From: Actinomadura darangshiensis
GTDB lineage: Bacteria > Actinomycetota > Actinomycetes > Streptosporangiales > Streptosporangiaceae
DNA: 34,737 bases
Direction of reading: 5' to 3'
Assembly: GCF_004349235.1 (NCBI RefSeq)
Contig: NZ_SMKY01000072.1
Coordinates: forward strand, 1-34,737
This document shows, piece by piece, positions 7,723 through 15,464 of this stretch. The notes under the pieces are model-generated. The model searched no databases. It was not told where the DNA came from and saw nothing but the letters and a program-made list of their open reading frames with translations. The stretch's first letter is position 1. Every line of letters begins with the position of its first letter. The translations under genes were made by a program, and so were the position numbers.

Positions 7723-7982
7723 CTCGAACCGATCATGAGGCAGGGGTCACAGCCGCGACGACCGGATCGGCGCCGGAACGATCGTGAGAGACATCCCCGG
7801 CCCGCGCTTCACTCGGGTTACCACAAGTGAGGTTTTCGTCACTCTCGTGGGCGACGTGCGGCGATTCACGGCGTGTTGCCCGCCGTCCGCTGGAAGCATG
7901 GGGCGTCCGGGCGGAGCGCCGCCTCCCTCCCCCGGCACGACCGGCATGGCCCGTCGAGCATCGCAGGAGCTGACGAACCGAT
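7723..7982. other. Divergent intergenic region with a 30-bp imperfect dyad
   Basis: No coding region is supported here. The notable element is CCAC-a-AGTGA-ggttttcg-TCACT-ct-CGTGG at 7821-7850, an interrupted dyad centred on GGTTTTCG, sitting about 130-160 bp before the hydrolase start. It could be an operator for the hydrolase gene. AGGAG occurs 13 nt before that gene's ATG, which is a long spacing. Confidence 0.3.
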
Positions 7983-8978
7983 ATGAGCGGCGACCATACG
8001 AACCGCCCCGTGCACGGCACCGCGGCGGGCGACGCCTATGTCGCGCTGCCGCCGACCGCGGTCGACGCGTCCGCGTCCGGCCCGACCCGGCTGCTCGTGG
8101 CCTGGCCCGGGTTCGACCCGCCCCGGACGGCCGGTGCGCTGGCGGCGGCGATACCGATGACGGGCGTGCCGGTGTGGCGCGTCTACCTCGACCTGCCGGG
8201 ACGCTCGCCCGGCGGCCTCGGCTCGGGCACGATCCTGGAGACCGAGAGCATCGAGGCGTACTGCGCGGCCGTGGAGAACGCCGTGGAGCGGCTGCCGGAC
8301 GCGGTCGCGGAGATCCGCCGCGACCTCGCGATCCCGGACGGGCCGGTCGCGCTGGCCGGCTTCAGCGCGGGCGGCTCGGCCGCGCTGCTGGCCGTGGCGC
8401 GCGGTGCCGTCCCGGTGAGCACCGTCGCGCTCGTGGCGCCCGTCGTCGCGCCGTCGCGGGCCGCGCGGGCGGTGGAGAAGCGGTCCGGCCGCGACCGCGC
8501 CTGGACCGAGAACGCCCTCGCGCTCGCCGAGCGGCTCGACCTCGGCATCGTCGCCGCCGACATCGCCGGACGGGACGTCCCGACCCTGCTCATCGGCGGC
8601 GCCAGGGACCGCGTCGTCCCCGCACGCGAGATCACGGCGCTGCGCGACCAGCTCCGCCTGCACGGCGGTGCGCCGGTGGAGTCCAGCACGTTCCGCATGG
8701 GGCACGCGCTGGCGGCCGAGCCCGGCACCGAGCCCCGGCCGCCGATCACGGAGGCCGTCCGGGTGGACGGCGTCCTGACCGACTGGTTCCGCGAGCGCCT
8801 CGCCCTGCCGGCACAGGAGGCCGGCTCGGCAGGCGGACGACCGGCCGACCCCCTGCCCGACGCGCCAAGCGACCAGACGCAGCCGGTGGAGCCCAGGCAC
8901 GGGTCGTGGGCGCCAGAGCCAAGCGGGGAGGACGTCCCGCAGACGCGAACAGGCGCCGGCGTAGGCCGACACCCCTGA
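7983..8978 (+). CDS. Alpha/beta-hydrolase-fold protein
   Basis: Predicted cytoplasmic hydrolase of 331 aa. The core strands and catalytic elements of the alpha/beta hydrolase fold are visible: LLVAWPGFDPPR (37-48) near the oxyanion region, nucleophile elbow GFSAGGSAA with S128, the acid in IGGARDRVVPA (D209), and the histidine in RMGHAL (H241). The substrate cannot be told; esterase, lipase or dienelactone-hydrolase-like activity is possible. The C-terminal 70 residues (after WFRERLALPA) are rich in Pro, Gly and charged residues and look disordered. No signal peptide. The stop codon lies inside the stem of the following terminator. The GC skew and codon use match the neighbours. Confidence 0.8.
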   Translation: MSGDHTNRPVHGTAAGDAYVALPPTAVDASASGPTRLLVAWPGFDPPRTAGALAAAIPMTGVPVWRVYLDLPGRSPGGLGSGTILETESIEAYCAAVENAVERLPDAVAEIRRDLAIPDGPVALAGFSAGGSAALLAVARGAVPVSTVALVAPVVAPSRAARAVEKRSGRDRAWTENALALAERLDLGIVAADIAGRDVPTLLIGGARDRVVPAREITALRDQLRLHGGAPVESSTFRMGHALAAEPGTEPRPPITEAVRVDGVLTDWFRERLALPAQEAGSAGGRPADPLPDAPSDQTQPVEPRHGSWAPEPSGEDVPQTRTGAGVGRHP

Positions 8979-9028
8979 CCCCACCCGGTGGGCGCGGTAA
9001 AGCGCCCGCCGGGCGGGTCAGGGGTTTT
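8972..9028 (+). terminator. Strong intrinsic terminator overlapping the hydrolase stop codon
   Basis: Arms 8972-8995 and 9002-9024 form a stem of about 22 bp with one small bulge and a G-T pair, loop GGTAAA, followed on the plus strand by TTTT (9025-9028). The hydrolase TGA (8976-8978) is part of the left arm. The next gene is convergent and ends at 9036, so the hairpin may also serve that gene. Confidence 0.85.
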
Positions 9029-9035
9029 GCGAGGT

Positions 9036-9653
9036 TCAGCCTCGCGAGAGCACCTCGTACCGGACGGGGATGATGCCCGCCCCGGTACCGCCGACCTTCT
9101 TCATGGCGGCCGTGGACAGGTCCAGGCAGCGTCCACCGGCGTAGGGCCCGCGATCGTTGATGCGGACGATGACCGACTTGTCGTTGTTCTTGTTGGTCAC
9201 GCGGACCTTCGAGCCCATCGGCAGCGTCTTGTGCGCCGCCGTCAGCTCGCTCGGGTCGAAGGCCTCGCCGCTGGCGGTCATCTGCCCCTCCCCGTAGAAG
9301 GAGGCCTTGCAGGAACCCGACTTCACGACCTTGTAGTGCTTCTTCTTCTCGGGCTTGGCCAGGTGGGCCGCCTGGCTGTCGGACTTCGACGACTTCTTCT
9401 TGGGAGTCTTCGAAGGCGACGGCTCCGGAGAGCGGGTCTTGCCTCGGCTCGCCCGCGTCGGCTCCTCGCGCGGCCGGCCGGCCAGCGGATCGGACGTCTG
9501 CGGCGCGGTCTGCGCCGCCTGCGCCGATTCGGCCGGGCCGTCGGCGCTGACCAGGGCGAACGCGCCCGCTGCCAGGACGGCGACGGCCGCGCCGGAGACG
9601 ATCAGGATGGTACGAAGGCGTGCTTGAAGAAGACGCCTGACAGGGCTACCCAC
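9036..9653 (-). CDS. RlpA-like double-psi beta-barrel protein, membrane-anchored
   Basis: Protein of 205 aa with an N-terminal signal anchor (RTILIVSGAAVAVLAAGAFA, about 14-35), a Ser/Pro/Lys-rich spacer (about 60-110) and a C-terminal double-psi beta-barrel of the RlpA/expansin type. Core motifs: CKASFYGEGQMTASGEAFDP, LTAAHKTLPMGSKVRVTN, VIVRINDRGPYAGGRCLDLS and a final PVRYEVL. The Ala-His-Lys-Thr-Leu-Pro and NDRGPY motifs are those conserved in RlpA. RlpA proteins act on cell-wall glycan in the periplasm or wall; in actinomycetes they often sit with resuscitation-type wall remodellers. Start GTG 9653 is chosen because AAAGGA lies about 7 nt upstream; the longer frame to 9743 would run through the structured leader. 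Confidence 0.88.
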   Translation of the reverse strand: MGSPVRRLLQARLRTILIVSGAAVAVLAAGAFALVSADGPAESAQAAQTAPQTSDPLAGRPREEPTRASRGKTRSPEPSPSKTPKKKSSKSDSQAAHLAKPEKKKHYKVVKSGSCKASFYGEGQMTASGEAFDPSELTAAHKTLPMGSKVRVTNKNNDKSVIVRINDRGPYAGGRCLDLSTAAMKKVGGTGAGIIPVRYEVLSRG

Positions 9654-9850
9654 AGAGGAGTCCTTTGTTAGGGGACAGGACCCCGGACGCCCGGCGTGGC
9701 ATACCGCCGTTCTCACGGCGTGGTCAGGCGACGTCCCGCGCACGAATCAAGCCAGACGCCCGCTATTCGTGGGGTTTGTCACCTCAGTCTTTGCCCTGTG
9801 AAGCTGATCAACTCCACACGGTGACCGCATTTGAAGATCGACTTTACTCG
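9654..9850 (-). promoter_or_regulatory. Structured 5' leader of the RlpA-like gene
   Basis: About 200 nt without a gene upstream of the GTG. On the minus strand it can form CACGAAT/ATTCGTG (7 bp, arms 9741-9747 and 9765-9771, 17-nt loop), then CGCCGT-GAGA-ACGGCG (9705-9720, perfect 6-bp stem with a tetraloop), then GGGG-TCCTGT-CCCC (9671-9684) next to the Shine-Dalgarno sequence. Wall-hydrolase genes in actinobacteria often have cyclic-di-AMP riboswitches, but the conserved ydaO motif strings are not visible here, so no riboswitch class is assigned. Confidence 0.4.
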
Positions 9851-9902
9851 CCATGGACCGGTCGATCTCGGGCAGATAACAACCGTTCACGGGCAAACGA
9901 AA

Positions 9903-9942
9903 GGGGCGTTCCGGCGGAGTGTCGATCCCGCCGGAACGCCCC
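9903..9942 (-). terminator. Intrinsic terminator of the Ala/Pro-rich secreted protein gene
   Basis: Perfect 15-bp stem (9903-9917 with 9928-9942) and a 10-nt loop, followed on the minus strand by TTTCGTTT. It lies 15 bp after the stop of the minus-strand gene at 9958 and insulates the RlpA leader from it. Confidence 0.88.
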
Positions 9943-9957
9943 CTGGGCGGCCGTAGG

Positions 9958-10881
9958 TCAGCCGATACCGGGCAGGTCGGGCAGGCCCAGCCCGGGTGCG
10001 GACGGCATGGACAGCGGACCGTCCGCCGGCCTGCCGGCACGGTCCTTCGCCTTGAGCACGTCCACCACGCTGCCGACGTTCTCCTCGGTCTCGCCGACAC
10101 CGGCGCCGGCCTGGTTCACGGTGTCGTTCGCCTGGCCGACCAGGTCGTCGGACGGCTCCGGCGCCGCGATCCGTCCGGCCGGCGGGAAGAGCGCCGCGCC
10201 GACGGGCAGGCCGCCGGGGCTCGCCGAGCCGAGCGTGGACGGGACGTCGGGCAGCCCGTCGGTCAGGCCGGGAACGGCCATGCTCAGCGGCATGCCGGCG
10301 CGGCGCCCGCTCGGCAGCGGCGCGCCGCCGAGCTCGCCCAGCTTGCTGTTGTGGACGGAGGTGCCGACCTTGCCGACGTCGTTCAGCAGCGTCCGCGGCA
10401 CCCTGCCCGCCGCGTCGGACGGGACGGGCAGCGCGGCCCTGCGGCCGGTGCCCGGCGCCGCGCCCAGGCAGTCGCCCTCGGGGAGACCGCCGAGCGGAGA
10501 CCGGCCGGCGGTCTGGAGCGGCGTCCGCGGCAGGCTCGTCCCAGCCTTCGAGTTAACCGTCTTGCCCGGGTTCAGCGTGCAGCGGGCGTTCCCGGCACCG
10601 AGGCCGGGTGCGGCCGGGACCGCTCGCAGGGTGGACGCCGCGGGCGCCGCGCGGAGGACCCCGTCCACCGTGCCGGTGCCCTGTTCGGCGGTCTGGCCGA
10701 CGGTGTTCAGCACGGGGTCCGGGAGCGTCCTCGTGACGGGTGCGGCCGCCGTGGCGGCGTCGTAGAGGAGCGCGGTGGACGGGCCGGGCGCCGCGTTCGC
10801 CGGTGCGGCCGCCACGGCGAGCGCCGCGACGACCGGAGCGAGCACGGAGATGCTGAGCAGATTTCTGGCGGATCGATTCAT
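9958..10881 (-). CDS. Secreted Ala/Pro/Gly-rich protein of unknown function
   Basis: Protein of 307 aa, not recognised. A clean signal peptide is present (MNRSARNLLSISVLAPVVAA, cleavage after PANA near residue 30). The mature part is rich in Ala, Pro, Gly and Leu, with repeated PGLxxGLPDxP-like segments (for example PGLTDGLPDVPSTLG and PGLGLPDLPGIG at the very end). Two cysteines (ARCTLNPGK and GDCLGAAPG) could form one disulfide. No transmembrane helix, sortase motif or enzyme motif is visible. The ATG at 10881 follows GGGGGAAAGA, a good ribosome binding site; the upstream extension to 11025 lacks one. The gene is monocistronic, with its own strong terminator and an AT-rich stretch (about 10998-11045) upstream that may hold the promoter. 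Surface or spore-associated roles are only guesses. Confidence 0.75.
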   Translation of the reverse strand: MNRSARNLLSISVLAPVVAALAVAAAPANAAPGPSTALLYDAATAAAPVTRTLPDPVLNTVGQTAEQGTGTVDGVLRAAPAASTLRAVPAAPGLGAGNARCTLNPGKTVNSKAGTSLPRTPLQTAGRSPLGGLPEGDCLGAAPGTGRRAALPVPSDAAGRVPRTLLNDVGKVGTSVHNSKLGELGGAPLPSGRRAGMPLSMAVPGLTDGLPDVPSTLGSASPGGLPVGAALFPPAGRIAAPEPSDDLVGQANDTVNQAGAGVGETEENVGSVVDVLKAKDRAGRPADGPLSMPSAPGLGLPDLPGIG

Positions 10882-11095
10882 TCTTTCCCCCGGGGTTTCG
10901 GACTGACCCTGCACGTTGTGGTGTGCGCCCGAGCGGGTTGTGAATCCGGCGCACCGTCGAGCGGGGACGCTAGTACACGACGGCGGCCGCGCGCGGCCAA
11001 TTCGAGAATGAATTGAAGAACACAATAAAGATCTACACGAATTGATCGGCAGCGGTCCCGGGGAGCCTAAAACTCGACAATGCCCGATAAAGCAT

Positions 11096-11131
11096 GAAGG
11101 CGGGGGCGCCCCGCAGGACGCCCCCGCCTTC
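11096..11131 (-). terminator. Intrinsic terminator of the di-iron protein gene
   Basis: Perfect 13-bp stem (11096-11108 with 11119-11131), loop of 10 nt, followed on the minus strand by ATGCTTTATC. It begins 12 bp after the stop codon at 11143. Confidence 0.85.
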
Positions 11132-11142
11132 GCGGCTCGCGG

Positions 11143-12249
11143 CTATTCGGCCCCGCCGAGGGAGATGGCCTGGTCGACCTCGTCCTGGCGCGCGGCGAGC
11201 TCGGCCGCGTAGCGCTCCTCGTCGACCTTCTCCGCGATCTCCTCGTCCTGCTTCATCAGCGCCTCGAGGTCGGCCTTGGCGTTGTCGAGGACGCCCATGT
11301 CGGCGTAGGCGGCCTGCACCTTGTCGCCCCAGAGACCCACGTCCCGGACACACGGGACGATCCGGCTGAACAGCAGCGACTGATAGAGGGTGTACATGTC
11401 GGAGTTGTCGACGAACTCCATGCACTTCTCGACCGGCATGTCGAGCTGCTCGAAGATCTCGCGTCCCTTGAAACGGTCGCGCATCAGGTAGCAGCCCTCG
11501 ACGACGAACTCCTCGCGCTCGGCCCGCTCCTTGTCGGTGAGCTCGGCGTAGTAGTCCTTGAGCGCGAGCCGCCCGAACGCGACGTGCCGCGCCTCGTCCT
11601 GCATGACGTACGCGAGGAGCTGCTTGACCAGCGGGTTCGTCGACATATCGCGGTAGAGCCCGAACGCGGCGAGGGCGAGGCCCTCGATGAGGACCTGCAT
11701 GCCGAGGTAGGGCAGGTCCCAGCGGCTGTCCTCCAGCGACTCGGCGAGCAGCTTCGCCAGGTCCTGGTTGATCGGGTAGTACATGCCGATCTTCTCGTGC
11801 ACGAACTTCGTGTACAGCTCGACGTGCCGCGCCTCGTCCATGGTCTGGGTGGCGGCGTAGAACTTGGAGTCCAGGTCGGGGACGGACTGGACGATCCGCG
11901 CCGACACGTTGAGCGCGCCCTGCTCGCCGTGCAGGAACTGGCTGAACAGCCACGAGCCCTGATGCCGGCCGAACTCGTCCCGCTCCTTCTGCGACATCTT
12001 GTCCCAGATGTCGGATCCGAAGATCGGATTGAAGTTCTCCGGCAGGCCGGCGATGTTGACCGGATCGACCTCAATATCCCAGTCGATGCGCTTCTGCGCG
12101 TCCCACTGCTTGTCCTTGCCCTTCTGGTACAGGTTCAGCAGCCGGTCGCGCCCCTCGTCGTACTCCCAGGTGAAGCGGGTGTCGCCCGCCATCGGTACGT
12201 TCCACGTGTCCGTCGGGACCGGTGTGGAGTAGAGATCAAAGGAACTCAC
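11143..12249 (-). CDS. Ferritin-like di-iron carboxylate protein (ribonucleotide-reductase R2-like fold)
   Basis: Protein of 368 aa with the full set of ligands for a di-iron/di-manganese four-helix bundle: E109 (HGEQGAL), E139-x2-H142 (MDEARHVELY), E189 (VLIEGLAL) and E219-x2-H222 (QDEARHVAFG). The two DEARH repeats about 80 residues apart are the signature of ferritin-like oxidases such as R2, R2lox and related oxygenases. A true class I R2 subunit would normally be paired with an R1 gene and keep a C-terminal Tyr tail for it; no R1 gene is nearby, so an oxygenase or oxidase role is more likely (inference). The acidic C-terminal 50 residues form a probable helix. GTG start at 12249 is preceded by AGGAGGG. 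The gene is monocistronic, with a palindrome in its promoter region. Confidence 0.85.
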   Translation of the reverse strand: MSSFDLYSTPVPTDTWNVPMAGDTRFTWEYDEGRDRLLNLYQKGKDKQWDAQKRIDWDIEVDPVNIAGLPENFNPIFGSDIWDKMSQKERDEFGRHQGSWLFSQFLHGEQGALNVSARIVQSVPDLDSKFYAATQTMDEARHVELYTKFVHEKIGMYYPINQDLAKLLAESLEDSRWDLPYLGMQVLIEGLALAAFGLYRDMSTNPLVKQLLAYVMQDEARHVAFGRLALKDYYAELTDKERAEREEFVVEGCYLMRDRFKGREIFEQLDMPVEKCMEFVDNSDMYTLYQSLLFSRIVPCVRDVGLWGDKVQAAYADMGVLDNAKADLEALMKQDEEIAEKVDEERYAAELAARQDEVDQAISLGGAE

Positions 12250-12312
12250 GGGGGGACCCTCCTCCAGGCGTCGCGCCGCGCGGGATCGCGACGCGGGTGT
12301 GCTCCGCCCACG

Positions 12313-12341
12313 GCTTTACATACCTTCGTAACATGTAAAGC
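12313..12341 (-). promoter_or_regulatory. Palindromic operator candidate upstream of the di-iron protein gene
   Basis: GCTTTACAT (12313-12321) and ATGTAAAGC (12333-12341) are perfect 9-bp arms around an 11-bp spacer. The site is 64-92 bp upstream of the start codon and is AT-rich against a GC-rich background. On the minus strand the arms supply TTTACA and TGTAAA, so it may overlap the promoter. The size and symmetry suit a TetR- or GntR-type dimer; the TetR gene at 13284-13907 is a candidate. Confidence 0.6.
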
Positions 12342-12442
12342 GTCCGGAGACCAGGGAGACGCCCGAACCGACCGGCAAAACCCCGAAAGCCGTCGCCCGC
12401 AGCCCCGCGGACATGCGGGCGACCCGGATTCGGCAGCGGCCG

Positions 12443-13051
12443 TCAGCGGGACTGGAGGGCGTCCAGCCCCACGGCCTGGGCGATCACCAGCCGGCGGTCG
12501 AGACGGGGGTCGTTGATCTCCACGACGTACCGGTCGCGGAAGCCGAACTTCTTGTCGACGGTGAAGACCACCTGGTCGCCGGCGTAGAAGTCGAAGTGGT
12601 ACGGCCAGGCGAACGGCAGGCTCTCCACATACGGGATGAACTGCCAGATCCGCCGCAGCACCGCCACGAACTTGTTGCGCTCGCTGCCCGTGGTCACGCC
12701 GAGGCCCGGCTGCTCCATGTGCCAGGTCGAGGCCAGCAGCGACTTCTTGAAGTCCTTGCGGAACACGCCGATCGGCTGCCCGTGCGCGTCCGTGATGTCG
12801 TACGCCGACGCCAGGTCGATGCGCTTGCGCGCCTTGAACCCGAGGATCGGACGCGTCTTGGAGTCGTCGGAGTACAGGGTCACCTGCTCCTTGAACGCCA
12901 GCCTCTTCTGCTGCGCGAAGGCGAGCAGCTCGCCCTCCGCGCCGCCCGGCCCCTCGGCGTGCACCTCGTACTGGTTCACCATCAGGCGCACCCGCTGCCG
13001 GATCAGCAGCCTCTGCTGCGCCTGGAGTCTCTCGTCGTCCAGCGGACTCAC
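12443..13051 (-). CDS. LURP-one-related / YxjI-type tubby-like protein
   Basis: Protein of about 202 aa resembling LURP-one-related (phospholipid-scramblase-like, YxjI) proteins: an N-terminal LLIRQRVRLMVNQYEVHAEG strand start, FAQQKRLAFKEQVTLYSD, the KARKRIDLASAYDITDAHG strand-turn-strand, GQPIGVFRKDFKKSLLASTW, and a late block FRDRYVVEINDPRLDRRLVI. These twelve-stranded barrels wrap a central hydrophobic helix and bind lipid or nucleic-acid ligands in eukaryotes; bacterial members have no established function. GTG 13051 gives the conserved N-terminus; its ribosome binding site is weak. The 16-bp minisatellite lies 118-225 bp upstream, and the TetR gene precedes it on the same strand, so the two could be co-transcribed through the repeat. 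Confidence 0.75.
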   Translation of the reverse strand: MSPLDDERLQAQQRLLIRQRVRLMVNQYEVHAEGPGGAEGELLAFAQQKRLAFKEQVTLYSDDSKTRPILGFKARKRIDLASAYDITDAHGQPIGVFRKDFKKSLLASTWHMEQPGLGVTTGSERNKFVAVLRRIWQFIPYVESLPFAWPYHFDFYAGDQVVFTVDKKFGFRDRYVVEINDPRLDRRLVIAQAVGLDALQSR

Positions 13052-13168
13052 CCGTTCTGTGTCGTTTTGCGGAGGGAGTCTGCCACAGAGCGCCCCGCCC
13101 ATCCGGCGTTTCCACCACCCAGCACCCGCCGAAGAGCAGCCCAAAGGCCCACTGATTCGCCAGTCCGC

Positions 13169-13276
13169 CGCCCTGCCGGGTCACCGCCCTGCCGGGTCAC
13201 CGCCCTGCCGGGTCACCGCCCTGCCGGGTCACCGCCCTGCCGGGTCACCGCCCTGCCGGGTCACCGCCCTGCCGGG
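13169..13276. repeat. 16-bp perfect tandem repeat, 6.75 copies
   Basis: The unit CGCCCTGCCGGGTCAC occurs six times without a mismatch (13169-13264), followed by 12 bases of a seventh copy. The unit is not a multiple of 3 and the array lies between genes, ending 7 bp from the TetR stop codon. The absence of divergence between copies suggests recent expansion by replication slippage, so copy number may vary between strains. Confidence 0.95.
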
Positions 13277-13283
13277 GCGCCGG

Positions 13284-13907
13284 TCAGGTTTCCTGGATGT
13301 GGTCGGCGAGGTAGCGGTGGATCAGGCGTTCCGCTTCGGCGACGATCTCGGGGTCGCCGTCCGGGTTGCGGCGGAACGCCATCTTCAGGACGGCGTCGCC
13401 GGCCTCCACCGAGATGGCGAGGGCGGTCGCGAGGCCGGGGGTGTCCTGGATGCGGAACGTGTCGACGATCATCTCGCGCAGCCGGTCGGCGACCACCGCG
13501 TTGTTGTCGGCGTCGGAGTCGAGCAGGTTGACGTCGGCGACGTCGCCGAAGCGCAGTATGCGGAAGCCGGGGACGGTCCGGTGCATGTCCACGAAGATCT
13601 CGATGATCGCGCCGACCGTGTCGGACCAGGCGCCGAACCCGCCCTCGCCGAGCCGGGCCGAGATCCGGTCGCCGAAGTCCTCCAGGTTGCGCAGCGCGAG
13701 CGCCTGCGCGACCGCCCGCTTGTCGGGGAAGAACTGGTACACCGAACCGATCGCGACCTCGGCGCGCTGCGCGATGCGCGTCGTGGTGAGGCCGTCGTAG
13801 CCCTCCTCGTCCAGGATCGCGGCGCAGGCGTCGAGCATCCGCCGGACGCGTTCGGCACTGCGGCGCTGGGCGGGACGGCGGCGCAGCGGGGTACGGATCT
13901 CGGTCAC
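13284..13907 (-). CDS. TetR/AcrR-family transcriptional regulator
   Basis: Protein of about 207 aa. The N-terminal helix-turn-helix matches the TetR family: RVRRMLDACAAILDEEGYDG, LTTTRIAQRAEVAIGSVYQF, FPDKRAVAQALALRNL. The C-terminal ligand domain starts with LEDFGDRISARL and contains a helix MHRTVPGFRILRFGD. The ligand is unknown. It is divergent from the GH1 beta-glucosidase (about 150 bp between starts) and upstream of the LURP-one-like gene on its own strand. GTG 13907 (GGGGGAC 9 nt upstream) is my choice; a GTG at 13931 is the alternative. A CATGC-GGA-GCATG dyad at 13942-13954 lies just beyond its start and may be its operator. Confidence 0.9.
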   Translation of the reverse strand: MTEIRTPLRRRPAQRRSAERVRRMLDACAAILDEEGYDGLTTTRIAQRAEVAIGSVYQFFPDKRAVAQALALRNLEDFGDRISARLGEGGFGAWSDTVGAIIEIFVDMHRTVPGFRILRFGDVADVNLLDSDADNNAVVADRLREMIVDTFRIQDTPGLATALAISVEAGDAVLKMAFRRNPDGDPEIVAEAERLIHRYLADHIQET

Positions 13908-13931
13908 CCCGCCATTGTCCCCCGAACGCAC

Positions 13932-14081
13932 CGCTCCCGGACATGCGGAGCATGCCGTTCACCACCCCCGGGTCAGGGGAGTCTTCCGCCCGCACCACCC
14001 CCGCACTAATATCCGAAAGCTATTCGCGTTTCACCAGGGCATGCCGGACGGTATGCCGGTCATGCCGGGGAGGGGATCGCG
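13932..14081. promoter_or_regulatory. Divergent TetR/GH1 control region with ATGCCGG repeats
   Basis: The 150-bp gap contains a dyad CATGC-GGA-GCATG (13942-13954) next to the TetR start and three direct copies of ATGCCGG (14041-14047, 14053-14059, 14062-14068) just before the GH1 ribosome binding site, the first extended to a GGCATGCC palindrome. An AT-rich patch TAATATCC (about 14006-14013) may include a -10 element. The shared ATGC core on both sides suggests a common regulator; this is not proven. Confidence 0.4.
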
Positions 14082-15389
<1,308 letters not shown>

Positions 15390-15464
15390 GAACCGGTGCG
15401 TGCGGCGGCACCCTCAAGACCGCCTGGATAGTCTGCTGCCTCTGCTTTGTCGTGGAGGTTGTGA

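Noticed and set aside
9654..9850. Cyclic-di-AMP (ydaO) riboswitch
   Set aside because: The conserved strings near the 3' end of that riboswitch (GTCAGCTAACC-like) were not found on the minus strand.
11143..12249. Class I ribonucleotide reductase small subunit (NrdF/NrdB)
   Set aside because: No large subunit gene is nearby and the C-terminus lacks a recognisable R1-binding tail; kept only as R2-like fold.
13169..13276. CRISPR array
   Set aside because: The 16-bp units are directly adjacent without spacers; it is a simple tandem repeat.
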